Shown one piece after another: positions 8,947-17,503 of a stretch of DNA of 64,000 nt; within the stretch, counting starts at the first letter, position 1, and every line of letters begins with the position of its first letter. The notes beneath the pieces are model-generated. The model was not told where the DNA came from. It saw only the letters and a list, made by a program, of their open reading frames with translations, and did not search any database. Origin of the DNA: Pseudobdellovibrionaceae bacterium (GTDB lineage: Bacteria > Bdellovibrionota > Bdellovibrionia > Bdellovibrionales > UBA1609); NCBI GenBank assembly GCA_020635055.1, contig JACKAN010000007.1, forward strand, positions 62,001 to 126,000, in the 5' to 3' direction. Position numbers and translations under genes: made by a program.

Positions 8947-9252
8947 ATGGCAAAAAAGAGTTCAATTATAAAGAATAATAAAAGAAAAATCAAATCTGAA
9001 AAATATGCCGCTTTTCGTACTGAGTTGAGAAATAAAGTTTCTGACATGAAGCTTTCCGAAGAAGAGCGTTTTGAAGCTCACCTTAAATTACAAAAACTTC
9101 CTAGAGACACTTCTCGCTGTCGTGTAATTACACGTTGTTTTGTTACAGGCCGTGCACGTGGCAACCTAAGAAAATTCGGATTATCAAGAATCTCTTTTCG
9201 TGAAATGGCACTCAGAGGTTTATTGCCCGGTGTAACTAAGGCCAGTTGGTAA
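8947..9252 (+). CDS. rpsN: 30S ribosomal protein S14, zinc-independent long form
   Basis: 101 residues from ATG 8947, with AAGGAG at 8928-8933 (rather far, 13 bases). The N terminus MAKKSSI and the C-terminal half (RNLRKFGLSRISFRE-like segment, RGLLPGVTKASW) are classic S14. The length and the lack of two CxxC pairs place it in the long zinc-free class. It is alone rather than in the spc operon, as is often the case for a second or relocated rpsN. Its last 17 bases overlap the end of the convergent Nudix gene. Confidence 0.95.
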   Translation: MAKKSSIIKNNKRKIKSEKYAAFRTELRNKVSDMKLSEEERFEAHLKLQKLPRDTSRCRVITRCFVTGRARGNLRKFGLSRISFREMALRGLLPGVTKASW

Positions 9253-9640
9253 GCAATAATTTTTGAAAAATGGGAATATCTGCAGGCGCAAAATTTAAGA
9301 TTTGCGCCTTTTCTTTTTTAAGCCATAAAATCTTCTGATGTTCAAATGCTACAGCCTGAGCTTTTTCTGAAAAGCACAAATAAGAATGAAGATGGACCCT
9401 CGCAAAAGGGTATTCGTGGAGTACAGACTTAAAGTGTTTTACTACCTGAATATCTAAATCCAATTCTTCTTTGACTTCTCTTATAAGCGCATCTTTGGGT
9501 GTTTCTTCGTTTTTAATTTTGCCACCGGGGAACTCCCAGAAATTGGGTAAATAATTATCTTGAGGGGGCTTTTGAGCAAAAAGAATTTCTTTCGAATCAT
9601 TGGAAATAATAGCAGCAACTACGTCTATTTTGTTTTTCAC
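9236..9640 (-). CDS. Nudix hydrolase, MutT-like
   Basis: 134 residues, GTG start at 9640, one base after the stop of the FMN reductase gene (TAA then TGTG). The Nudix box is complete: GGKIKNEETPKDALIREVKEEL, i.e. G-x5-E-x7-REVxEE. The preceding PNFWEFPGG is typical of MutT/8-oxo-dGTP diphosphatases of about 130 residues. It probably hydrolyses oxidised nucleotides to limit mutation. It is co-transcribed with the upstream flavin reductase, suggesting an oxidative-stress setting. Confidence 0.88.
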   Translation of the reverse strand: MKNKIDVVAAIISNDSKEILFAQKPPQDNYLPNFWEFPGGKIKNEETPKDALIREVKEELDLDIQVVKHFKSVLHEYPFARVHLHSYLCFSEKAQAVAFEHQKILWLKKEKAQILNFAPADIPIFQKLLLTNWP

Positions 9641-9641
9641 A

Positions 9642-10226
9642 TTAAGCTTGAGATTTTTTTGCAGCTAAAAAACTATTGGCATCTAATTTTTGACTTTCAA
9701 GGGCTTTAATAAATCTCGAAAAATTTTCCAACTGACGGAGCAATAAATTAAAAATGTTTTCATCTATAATCTTTCCGTCGCTGAGGAGGTTCCACACATT
9801 AGAAATAAAAACTCTTTCTGGAAATTGATAGGCATTTCGATAACCCATTACCCCTTGTAGATGTTCTACAGGTCGCATACCACCAAAGCGGCCACCTAAA
9901 CCTATAAAGCAAGAGGGGCGATACTCAAAGGTATCGGGGTAGGTCCAATGATCAATAAAATATTTTAAAATGCCCGGCATAGAGCCATTGTATTCGGGAA
10001 CGACAAAAACAAAACCTCTTGCCGAACGGAGCTGAGCTTTAACAACTTTTAGAAATTCAGGTTGATTTTCTCCGTACTGTGAGCCATTCAGAGCAGAAAA
10101 ATCTAATTGACCAAGATCAAGGATTTCGGCCTTTTCATGAAGAATTTCGAATTGTTGTTTAACAATTTTAGAAATTTCTAAACTTTTAGCTCCAGGTCGA
10201 TTGGTTCCAGAAATAATTTGAATCAT
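9642..10226 (-). CDS. NAD(P)H-dependent FMN reductase family protein
   Basis: 194 residues. The FMN-binding flavodoxin-like signature is present: SGTNRPGAKS near the N terminus (phosphate loop), VFVVPEYNGSMPGILKYFID (the PEYNxSxPGxLKxxID motif of the NADPH-dependent FMN reductase family) and GLGGRFGGMRP. It lies upstream of, and almost abuts, the Nudix gene, so both are probably in one transcript. The substrate (quinone, azo dye or flavin) cannot be told from sequence. Confidence 0.87.
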   Translation of the reverse strand: MIQIISGTNRPGAKSLEISKIVKQQFEILHEKAEILDLGQLDFSALNGSQYGENQPEFLKVVKAQLRSARGFVFVVPEYNGSMPGILKYFIDHWTYPDTFEYRPSCFIGLGGRFGGMRPVEHLQGVMGYRNAYQFPERVFISNVWNLLSDGKIIDENIFNLLLRQLENFSRFIKALESQKLDANSFLAAKKSQA

Positions 10227-10436
10227 TCGTTTTATTAACCTTATTTGGAAATAATCTCAAACTATGACTTATAGATGAAATTAAAAATAATGAGATTAGA
10301 AGGGTAATTCTTGTATTGGATTCATAATAATGCGCTGTGATACGTAAAATAAATACATAGAAAGCTTCTATAAAAAATCTTGCTTCTTTCCTGAGTAACA
10401 CAATGAGTAAATTATTGTGTCTGTATGGGGGGAGTA

Positions 10437-11150
10437 ATGAGGGAGATAGTATTTATAACAGTGTTTTTATCATCTTTTTTTGCTTGGGGAGATTGTGACT
10501 TAGTGTTGAACCAATCAGATGAAGTTACAGAAAAACTTTGGAAAGAAGCGATGGAGGCGGAAAGAGATTTATTTTCTTTAAGGCTAGCTTCTAAAGTTTT
10601 GATTTCTCAAAGCTTGAGTAATGAAAATTTAAAATTAAATTTCAAAGATAAATCTGGGAAGGATGTGGGTTCTTACATTAATCGTGAAAAATTAGTGGAG
10701 CTTATAACGGCTTGTACCGATGACAGCAGTGATATGTACCATTTTGGCAGAAATATGGAGTTGCCAACTTTAAAAAAAGAACCTGTGAATTTGGAAAAAT
10801 TAGCTCTGGAAGTGAGTCAAGAAATTCCTGTTGAGCAAATAATAAAGTTTTCAACTCAGATTGCTGATAAAATTCTTGCTCTGAATGCAGAAGGTATACC
10901 TGGGATGTATTTACAGATTTCTCAAATGTTGAATGTCGAATATAAAGGAGATTTTTCAGCTTCAGCTTTAAGAAAATCGGGTACAGAATATAAAGATATT
11001 TATGCATTCAAACACGATTTCATAGAAATTTCCAACTATACCTCAAGACTGAAGCAAAAAGCACATGGAGAGAAAACAAGATTTGGATTTTTACCCAAAG
11101 ACAACTCACCCGATCCAGAAAAGAAAAACCCTATCGGTTTTATTCATTAG
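10437..11150 (+). CDS. exported protein of unknown function
   Basis: 237 residues from ATG 10437; an in-frame ATG at 10425 sits directly in the G-rich stretch and is the alternative. The signal peptide REIVFITVFLSSFFAWG is followed by DCDLV. The mature part is charged and helical with one further cysteine (ACTDDSSD), so a single disulfide is possible. No family was recognised. After the stop the DNA carries short direct repeats at 11166-11201. Confidence 0.6.
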   Translation: MREIVFITVFLSSFFAWGDCDLVLNQSDEVTEKLWKEAMEAERDLFSLRLASKVLISQSLSNENLKLNFKDKSGKDVGSYINREKLVELITACTDDSSDMYHFGRNMELPTLKKEPVNLEKLALEVSQEIPVEQIIKFSTQIADKILALNAEGIPGMYLQISQMLNVEYKGDFSASALRKSGTEYKDIYAFKHDFIEISNYTSRLKQKAHGEKTRFGFLPKDNSPDPEKKNPIGFIH

Positions 11151-11165
11151 TCTTTAGGTCTTAAC

Positions 11166-11201
11166 AAAAAGGCGACCAAAAAGGCGACCCAAAAAGGTGA
11201 C
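11166..11201. repeat. three direct copies of a 12-bp A5GGYGACC unit
   Basis: Copies at 11166-11177, 11178-11189 and, degenerate, 11191-11201, just behind the preceding gene. They form part of a 209-base AT-rich spacer with no further gene. Confidence 0.7.
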
Positions 11202-11359
11202 TGTCGACTTTTTCGTAGTTAATGCGTTACAAGCCCAATTCTTCTTACTAATAATTTATAGCCTTAAATAATGTAAGTATTTAAATATTGAATAATCTTG
11301 TCTTAAAAAAAGGTTAGCTATTTATTTGAATTATTATTTATTTTTTAATATGACATTTT

Positions 11360-12790
11360 TTATAAATAAGTTTCCATTCGTTTTATGCCCAATGTATTAA
11401 TAGCCTGTCGCTGATTGCAATTAAAGCAGAGAAGTCTTAAATTTGCTAACTTGGATTTTCCACCCATAGCTAAGGGTTGAATGTGATCAATATTTAAAAA
11501 ACTTTGACCACTGCATATTTGACATTTCCCTTCGTCTCTCTGCCAAACCTGATACTTCATTAATTGGGAGATGTATCTACTACTAGTTGATTTAACTGTT
11601 GATCTATTAATTGGTTTTTCAGTTGATTTTAGTTTAGCCGTTAATTTACTAAATCTATTTTTTTGAGTTCCATCTGGAGTTTTCTGATCTTGAATAATTT
11701 TACTTATATTATTGCAGTTAAACTCCGGCGCTATTGGCTTCTTGCCTAACTCATCTTCATCGATATTCGTAAGACATTTATTATTTTTAGTTGTGGAGTT
11801 CATACTACATTGCAACTCCGGCGCTATTTGCTTTTGTTGTAATTTAGATTTGGCTTGTTTGCTGTATGGTAAATGTGTCTTTAGCTGTAAGTTATTTTTA
11901 ATGTTTTTAGTATTAGTACTTGCGACACAGGGCCGTTTAGACTTTGTTTTTGAAGCCTTGTTTTGGAATTCAAATAAGGACACGTTGTGTTCTTCCTCTA
12001 TATGTCTTTGTGCTTCTAGAAGTTTTTGCGTTTCTATAGCTCTCCCCACGTTTTCCAGTGATGGTTCGTTTAAGACCCGCTTCTTTCCGAACTTTTTAAT
12101 TTTTATCGCTTCGATACTGGTTTTAGTCATATATTCGATAAGTTCCGCCATGTTCATCGTGGCACCCTTTGCGCCTAATAAGGATCTTAATTCAGCAAGC
12201 CTATTTTTTAACTCTTGATTTATAACAAATCTGATTTCTGTATGGTGATCAGAAAGTATGCGTTCTTTCTCTTTTGGTAATGCGATTTCGGGTAACATTT
12301 GTAAAAGTATTTTTTGCCCCTCGCGAGTAGATTTATTTTCTAAATTTTCTAGTATTTTTACTTTGTCGCTAGCTTTTAATATTTTATTTGATTCCGTTTT
12401 AGTTGCTGCGGATTTTGTGTATTCTATTAATTTTACGGATTTTTTGACTTCCCTAAAGTAGGCTTGAGCTTGAGAGATATTGGTTAGACTTAAGGCCCCT
12501 GATTCAATTTTCTTTTCAATTTCTGGAAGTTCTTTTAAAAGCCTCATCGCTTGTATTCTCCTGCCAGCTTGACCTTCGCTATATTTGAGTTCCTTAACTG
12601 CATATTCAAATAAACTTTGATAGCCAAGGTCTGAAAACAATCTGCGCCGTTCTACTTCCTTAAGATGATGGAGAACTTGGGTAAGCATGTGTCGCTCTTT
12701 TTGCACAAGATTTAAAGTTTGAGTTAAAAGCTCATGGTCTTTAAGATGCTTTAAATTTAAAGTAGTGCTTTCTTTCATATTACAACTCAT
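11360..12790 (-). CDS. HNH endonuclease-domain protein
   Basis: 476 residues, ATG at 12790 behind GAGGAG. Residues 1-110 are a helical domain (VLHHLKEVERRRLFSDLGYQ-like start, YSEGQAGRRIQAMRLL) typical of the N-terminal part of DUF222-like/13E12-type HNH proteins. The middle is variable and basic. The C terminus is an HNH zinc-type nuclease: CQICSGQ (first CxxC), NIDHIQPLAMGGKSKLANL, then LLCFNCNQRQ (second CxxC). The middle contains two copies of the peptide IAPE(F/L)xC, encoded by DNA that matches the dispersed intergenic repeat. An octanucleotide array sits 13 bases upstream of the ATG. Such genes are often multicopy and mobile; its target is unknown. Confidence 0.82.
   Translation of the reverse strand: MSCNMKESTTLNLKHLKDHELLTQTLNLVQKERHMLTQVLHHLKEVERRRLFSDLGYQSLFEYAVKELKYSEGQAGRRIQAMRLLKELPEIEKKIESGALSLTNISQAQAYFREVKKSVKLIEYTKSAATKTESNKILKASDKVKILENLENKSTREGQKILLQMLPEIALPKEKERILSDHHTEIRFVINQELKNRLAELRSLLGAKGATMNMAELIEYMTKTSIEAIKIKKFGKKRVLNEPSLENVGRAIETQKLLEAQRHIEEEHNVSLFEFQNKASKTKSKRPCVASTNTKNIKNNLQLKTHLPYSKQAKSKLQQKQIAPELQCSMNSTTKNNKCLTNIDEDELGKKPIAPEFNCNNISKIIQDQKTPDGTQKNRFSKLTAKLKSTEKPINRSTVKSTSSRYISQLMKYQVWQRDEGKCQICSGQSFLNIDHIQPLAMGGKSKLANLRLLCFNCNQRQAINTLGIKRMETYL
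11711..11737. repeat. repeat-family match inside the HNH coding sequence (copy 1)
   Basis: AACTCCGGCGCTATT flanked by ATTGCAGTTA, encoding IAPEFNC on the minus strand. It matches the core of the intergenic copies at 13111-13160, 48291 and 50821. Confidence 0.7.
11809..11829. repeat. repeat-family match inside the HNH coding sequence (copy 2)
   Basis: ATTGCAACTCCGGCGCTATT, encoding IAPELQC on the minus strand. It keeps the GCAACTCCGGCGCT core of the intergenic copies. Confidence 0.7.
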
Positions 12791-12802
12791 GGGAACTCCT
12801 CT

Positions 12803-12874
12803 AGTTCATTAGTTCATTAGTTCATTAGTTCATTAGTTCATTAGTTCATTAGTTCATTAGTTCATTAGTTCAAT
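12803..12874. repeat. octanucleotide array (AGTTCATT), eight perfect copies plus one degenerate
   Basis: Eight exact 8-bp units from 12803 to 12866 and a ninth ending in AAT. The array lies directly upstream of the ribosome site of the HNH gene, in its probable 5' untranslated region or promoter. Arrays of this kind change copy number by slipped-strand mispairing. Confidence 0.95.
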
Positions 12875-13110
12875 GACTTTATAACATTGGTTTTTAAAGT
12901 GTTATTTTTCTTTTTTAAATGGGTCTGGAGAGTCTTTTAAAAATTCATGATAAATGTTGATGTTTATTCAGGAAACTAGCCTTAGAGGGGCTTTATTGTG
13001 TTTAAAAGACTATCGCAGAAGGCTTTTAAAGTATTACACTTCTGTTTTTGTTTTTTAAGAATTCTATAGTCAAGAATAAAAAAATAATTCGTATTTCGGA
13101 TGAAAGTGAT

Positions 13111-13160
13111 TTCAATTTTGCTATTGCTATTGCTATTGCTGCAAGGCAACTCCGGCGCTG
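13111..13160 (-). repeat. dispersed repeat, reverse orientation
   Basis: On the minus strand this reads CAGCGCCGGAGTTGCCTTGC, then AGCAATAGC extended by two more AATAGC units, then AAAATTGAAA. It is the same element as 48291-48330 and 50821-50860, with an internal hexamer expansion. Confidence 0.85.
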
Positions 13161-13504
13161 TGAAAAATCGATGGTTAAAGGTTGTAAATCTTTTTAAATT
13201 TTAAAGAGATTTGTCACTTAGATCTAAGAGAACTTACTTTTCTTTAAGTTTTAAATTGGATTTAGATTGAGTTTTAGCCTTAGCTTCCTTATTTTCTATC
13301 AATCTTTATTCTCTCACAATTCAACCTTTCTTTATTATTATAATACCAATTAAAGAAATAATTCTCTTTTTGTTGAATCGGAAATCTTGTTCTTATGATG
13401 CTTGTAGAGAATTAAGGATAGAAATTAATTAAGAATTTTAAATTTAGATGTTTAGATGTAATAATGTCGTACTGGTAATGTGAACTCAGCTGGGAACCTT
13501 TTTG

Positions 13505-13545
13505 CAATATTACAATTGTTGCAAGGCAACTCCGGCTCTATTATT
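13505..13545 (-). repeat. dispersed repeat, diverged copy
   Basis: Carries TTGCAAGGCAACTCCGGCTC next to a TTACAATTG segment. The core of 18 bases is conserved and the flanks have drifted. Confidence 0.7.
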
Positions 13546-13643
13546 TTTAGTGCTTGCACTATATGGATATTTAAGTCCTGTTTTACAATTTATTATTATA
13601 AGTCTTAAATTTATATGTTCAGCTATGACTAGGTGCTTATCGG

Positions 13644-13689
13644 AAATTTAACCGGGAACCTTTTTGAAATTTAACCGGGAACCTTTTTG
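13644..13689. repeat. two exact 23-bp direct repeats
   Basis: 13644-13666 equals 13667-13689; the core is AACCGGGAACCTTTTTG. A shorter match, GGGAACCTTTTTG, lies at 13492-13504. The spacing and sequence recall terminal multimers of insertion sequences, but no transposase is adjacent. Confidence 0.9.
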
Positions 13690-13790
13690 GGCGGAATATT
13701 GTCACTTGTTGTTGATTTGAACATTATTTTTGCCCCCTTCTTGCCATAAATTCTTAGCCATCTGGATCATGTTTTGCTAAAAGCATCACT

Positions 13791-15134
13791 ATGTTTAAGT
13801 TTTCGTATTTGTTGTTTATTCCAGCTTTAATTTTACTTAATTCTTGTAGTGAATTCAAACCACAAGCTAATAAAATTAATACCTATCACATTCCCTGGGG
13901 GCAAGCTTCTGGAAAGGTGGTCTTCCAAGATGTTGTCATTGATGATCTAAAGGACCCTTATCTTATGGAGGGGGCTTCGGCTCGTGTTATTGTGAGTGGT
14001 GACTATAGCCATTATGGTGGACCACAGGGTGAGATTGCAAAACCCAATATGGTCAGATCGGATGGCGTATTAGTACCCACAGATGTAAAAAGTATTGCGG
14101 CAGTGACTTCCTATGCTCATATGTACCATCTGCGAAAACTAGATGAGAGCTTGGGGATTAAATCTTTTTTAAAATGGCCAAGGACAGTGGGGGTGAATAC
14201 CCTGGAACGTGTTGGTGCTAATTTTTATAATGCTAATAATGCATTTTATACTAAAATGAATGATACCATCAACATATTACCCTATGTTGGAGATAAACAT
14301 CCTTTATATATTAATGGAGCCGTCATAGCTCATGAACATTTTCACGCTCTTTACAACAGTCAAGTGGACTGGTTTAGTGTTTTTGAAAATTCAGAAATGG
14401 CGATTCTTACAAGTAAAGGGAAAGATTTTAAAATATGTGAAAATGAAGAATTTTATAACTCCATTGCTATTCATGCAAAAATGAATGCCTTAAATATTAT
14501 TGACTCTAAACTTGAGAATATTAACCCTATAAATAGGGAATCTCTACGCAAGATCATTCAGCAAACAAATTTTGTTATTTCTCGAGCCTGGGACGAAGGG
14601 AGTGCTGATGTCTACGCACATTTTTATAGTAAAAATGATGATTTTTTGAGTGATTCCATTAAGAGTGGAGGTTATCGAAAGTTGACAGGCTCTTACAGCA
14701 AATATTTTAGAAGCCCGATGGATATAGTTTTTAATTTAAAACACATTAATAACTTTAGGTGTGAGAATTCAAAAATAAACTATTTAAAGTGGAAACAGCT
14801 AGGAATTGAGAGTGAAGAGCGATATTTTTATTTATTGGCTGCGGATTATGGAAAATTTTTTAGAAAGCTCCAGAGTGCTAAAATTCTTAAATCTAAATAC
14901 GGAGCCAATGTCGAAAAGAAGATTTTACTCGCACTTATCGCAAGTCTAAAGGATATTGATAAATATATTCAATCCAATTTTTTAGATCAGTTTTTATCAC
15001 CCATTCAACCCATTGATTTTGTCTTAAAAAAATTGAAAGTAGAGAGAGAACCTGAGATTTGTAGATTAGTCGAAGAATTGTACAGAAGCCCCTATTGTAC
15101 AGAATCACCCTCGGCAGTTGCCCATGAAATTTAA
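13791..15134 (+). CDS. putative zinc metallopeptidase lipoprotein (HEHFH)
   Basis: 447 residues. The lipobox LNSC at residues 16-19 predicts a lipoprotein. H181-E-H-F-H185 in AVIAHEHFHALYN is a HExxH zinc site. About 85 residues later WDEGSADVYAHF (D268, E269) supplies a plausible third, glutamate, ligand in a helix, the arrangement of gluzincins. I recognise no named family. Predators export many hydrolases, so prey-protein degradation or envelope remodelling is a reasonable guess. The next gene overlaps its end by 11 bases, so the two are co-translated. Confidence 0.65.
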   Translation: MFKFSYLLFIPALILLNSCSEFKPQANKINTYHIPWGQASGKVVFQDVVIDDLKDPYLMEGASARVIVSGDYSHYGGPQGEIAKPNMVRSDGVLVPTDVKSIAAVTSYAHMYHLRKLDESLGIKSFLKWPRTVGVNTLERVGANFYNANNAFYTKMNDTINILPYVGDKHPLYINGAVIAHEHFHALYNSQVDWFSVFENSEMAILTSKGKDFKICENEEFYNSIAIHAKMNALNIIDSKLENINPINRESLRKIIQQTNFVISRAWDEGSADVYAHFYSKNDDFLSDSIKSGGYRKLTGSYSKYFRSPMDIVFNLKHINNFRCENSKINYLKWKQLGIESEERYFYLLAADYGKFFRKLQSAKILKSKYGANVEKKILLALIASLKDIDKYIQSNFLDQFLSPIQPIDFVLKKLKVEREPEICRLVEELYRSPYCTESPSAVAHEI

Positions 15135-15672
15135 GTTATTATATTTGATTCTCCTATTGCCTTGCCAAATGGTTTTTGCTCAACCAAAACGAGTGATAGG
15201 TTTGGGAGTATCTTCTCGCCTCGAAAAAGAAGCGGATTCGAAATATTATAATGCTTATGATGACTACTCCTTGTTTGCTCAAGTTCAAAGTGAAAATCCT
15301 AAATGGTTTTATCTGCTTGAACTTCATTACTTGGTAAAGGAAACATCGGAAGGGGATTTGAGTGTAAAGTACTCTCGGCTGGACTTGAATCCTGGAGTCA
15401 TTTACGATTTTAACCCAGAAAGAAATTGGCGTTGGTTTGTGGGTTCTGGCTTGGGTTTAAGCCAAGAGCGGGTTCAGATGAAAATTACAAATACAGACTC
15501 GGATAGTAGAATTGGAGATTTTGTTTATACACTCAATGCTCAGGGTGGAGTTTTTAAAACATTTTTTGAGGTTTTATATTCTTCATTATCGCTGGATTTA
15601 TTTCTTCCCATTTTTCGTGAAGAGAGGGATACAGAAGTAGCAATTACTTTGCGATGGGGTTATTCCTTTTAA
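15124..15672 (+). CDS. small outer-membrane barrel-like exported protein
   Basis: 182 residues from ATG 15124, inside the end of the metallopeptidase gene. The signal peptide KFKLLYLILLLPCQMVFA is cleaved before QPKR. The mature part has alternating strands (WRWFVGSGLGLS, FVYTLNAQGGVF, ITLRWGYSF) ending in aromatic Phe, as in small 8-strand barrels. Translational coupling to the HEHFH lipoprotein suggests that they act together at the outer membrane. Confidence 0.65.
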   Translation: MKFKLLYLILLLPCQMVFAQPKRVIGLGVSSRLEKEADSKYYNAYDDYSLFAQVQSENPKWFYLLELHYLVKETSEGDLSVKYSRLDLNPGVIYDFNPERNWRWFVGSGLGLSQERVQMKITNTDSDSRIGDFVYTLNAQGGVFKTFFEVLYSSLSLDLFLPIFREERDTEVAITLRWGYSF

Positions 15673-15718
15673 CCCAACTCCGAAGAGCTGGGCTTTCATA
15701 TGAACTATTTAAATTAAT

Positions 15719-16543
15719 TTATTTAACAATTTTCTGAATGATAGAAGATTGCACATTCGCTTCAGTTTGTAATTCTTTGCGAAAGGCCATTGCGCTATTG
15801 TAATTTGTAAACAAACCTACACTCACTCTATACCAAGTTTGTCCTCGGATATCCGCTGGAATGTAAAAGGCGCTGAAGCCTTTGGCCTTTAAATCTAAAG
15901 CATGTTTTTTAGCTTCGGGTTCAGTTGCATAGGAAGCAATTTGAACAGTGTATTTTCCAATGGAAGAGGCAGGTGTAGTTGGCAATAGGCTAGTAGGAGA
16001 TCTTTTGTGAGCGGGATCTTTTTCCGGAGCCATATTCATCGAAACCCGATTTGCAGCAGTAGATGTTTCGGGAGCTTTCTTACTGTGTTTTTTGGCTTCC
16101 TCACTATGTTCAGCTGTGTTTGTTTCAGTTTTGGAGTGCTTTTGGTTAAGCTTCTTATAGCTATTATCTTGAACCTCTAAGTGTTCCTTCTTGCCATGAC
16201 TATCTTTAGTGGGTTCGGAATCTAAAGCCTCTTCGCTGGGATGTATTTCACCATGTTCTTCTTCAAGAGATTTTTTTTCTACATTTACAAACTCTTCAGT
16301 TAGACTGGCAATGTCCTCTTCACTCAGAGCTTTTTCTGGATTGTGATTTGTTGAGTGTGGGTCCACAGAAGCGGTAGTGCGCCCTATGCCATGTTCACTC
16401 TCAAGCATCGCTTGTCGGTACTCTGTGTCGCTGACTTGTTTGCCAACAAATGCGCCTATTGAAAAAGATAAAACCGACATTACAAATATTAGGACGATTT
16501 TTAAAAGGGTATCCATCCTTGAACTTCCCGTTTTGTTTAACAT
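15719..16543 (-). CDS. SPOR-domain membrane protein
   Basis: 274 residues, GGGGAGGA site before ATG 16543. One transmembrane helix at residues about 13-34 (LLKIVLIFVMSVLSFSIGAF), a long charged Glu/Lys/His linker, and a C-terminal SPOR domain at about 197-272 (YTVQIASYATEPEAKKHALDL, WYRVSVGLF, AMAFRKEL). SPOR domains bind denuded septal peptidoglycan, so the protein is likely to sit at division sites, FtsN-like in architecture. Confidence 0.85.
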   Translation of the reverse strand: MLNKTGSSRMDTLLKIVLIFVMSVLSFSIGAFVGKQVSDTEYRQAMLESEHGIGRTTASVDPHSTNHNPEKALSEEDIASLTEEFVNVEKKSLEEEHGEIHPSEEALDSEPTKDSHGKKEHLEVQDNSYKKLNQKHSKTETNTAEHSEEAKKHSKKAPETSTAANRVSMNMAPEKDPAHKRSPTSLLPTTPASSIGKYTVQIASYATEPEAKKHALDLKAKGFSAFYIPADIRGQTWYRVSVGLFTNYNSAMAFRKELQTEANVQSSIIQKIVK

Positions 16544-16662
16544 TTTATATTCCTCCCCTAAATGGAAAACATAACAATAATATTTAGTTTATCCTTCAAG
16601 ACGGTTATGGTCAAACTTTGAAAATCTTGACAAAGCTAAAGAAGGGGGATTTTAGTACTTTA

Positions 16663-17478
16663 ATGACTTTAGACCAGTTAGATTTAAAACAAACTCTTGA
16701 GGATGCTAAAAAGGCGACCCATCTTGGTCGTGAAATTCTTTTGGATTACTATGGACGTTTATCCCAAGTTAATGAGAAAGAACTTGCAGGATTAGTAACA
16801 GAAGCGGATGTGGAAAGCGAAAGAGTGATTACTAATTATCTTATAAAACAGAATCCGCAAATCAGTGTGTTAGCAGAAGAAAGTTTTGCTCAAGCAACAA
16901 AGGGTCCCAGTCGCCCGCAGAAAATTCCTAAACAACCTTGCTGGATATTAGATCCTCTGGATGGTACAACGAACTATGTGCATCAATTCCCAATTTTCTG
17001 TATTAGTCTGGGTCTAATGCTTAATGATGAAATTGTACTGGCTCTTGTTGATGCTCCAGTTTTGAACCAAGTATTTCACGCCATAAAAGGTGGTGGTGCA
17101 TTTTTAAATGGTAAAGCCATTTCTGTATCTAAAAGAGCTTCAATTAGTGAAGCCTTATTAGCGACAGGATTTTTTGCGCAAAACAAAGAGTTGTTAGATC
17201 AACAGTTAAAATTATTTAGTCGTCTTGTTGATGGCTCGCGGGGAATTCGCCGTGCTGGTGCCGCGGCTTATGATTTATGCATGGTTGCCGCAGGAGTGTT
17301 TGAAGGTTTTTGGGAACAGAACTTAATGCCTTGGGACACTGCCGCTGGAAGTTTATTAGTTAAGGAAGCAGGAGGAGTCGTTTCTGATTTTCATGGTAAT
17401 GATTATCACCCTTTGCACTCAACAATTTTGGCCGCAAATCCACAAATTCACAAACAAATATTGAACAATATAAACTAG
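16663..17478 (+). CDS. inositol monophosphatase family protein
   Basis: 271 residues from ATG 16663 (AAGGGGGAT at 16642-16650); a TTG at 16618 is the longer alternative. Motifs in order: GLVTEADVESE (metal/substrate), LAEES, WILDPLDGTTNY (the WxxDPLDGTTN metal site), and WDTAAGSLLVKEAGG (C-terminal family motif). The family dephosphorylates inositol-1-phosphate or related sugar phosphates with Mg2+ and includes SuhB, which also acts in rRNA transcription. The precise substrate is not readable from sequence. Confidence 0.9.
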   Translation: MTLDQLDLKQTLEDAKKATHLGREILLDYYGRLSQVNEKELAGLVTEADVESERVITNYLIKQNPQISVLAEESFAQATKGPSRPQKIPKQPCWILDPLDGTTNYVHQFPIFCISLGLMLNDEIVLALVDAPVLNQVFHAIKGGGAFLNGKAISVSKRASISEALLATGFFAQNKELLDQQLKLFSRLVDGSRGIRRAGAAAYDLCMVAAGVFEGFWEQNLMPWDTAAGSLLVKEAGGVVSDFHGNDYHPLHSTILAANPQIHKQILNNIN

Positions 17479-17503
17479 TTTAATCTAGATAATAAAACCA
17501 CTG

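Larger units (their letters stand above)
12875..13790. other. gene-free, repeat-bearing region
   Basis: About 915 bases without a credible coding frame. It holds two copies of the dispersed GCAAGGCAACTCCGGC repeat (13111-13160, 13505-13545), a 6-bp GCTATT triplicate within the first copy, and a 23-bp tandem duplication (13644-13689). The rest is AT-rich with no stem that I can assign. Confidence 0.6.

Noticed and set aside
12803..12874. CRISPR-like array
   Set aside because: 8-bp units without spacers; a simple tandem repeat, and no cas genes in the window.
15670..15705. Hairpin after the small barrel gene (CCCAACTC CGAA GAGCTGGG)
   Set aside because: One A-C mismatch and no T run on either strand; too weak to call a terminator.
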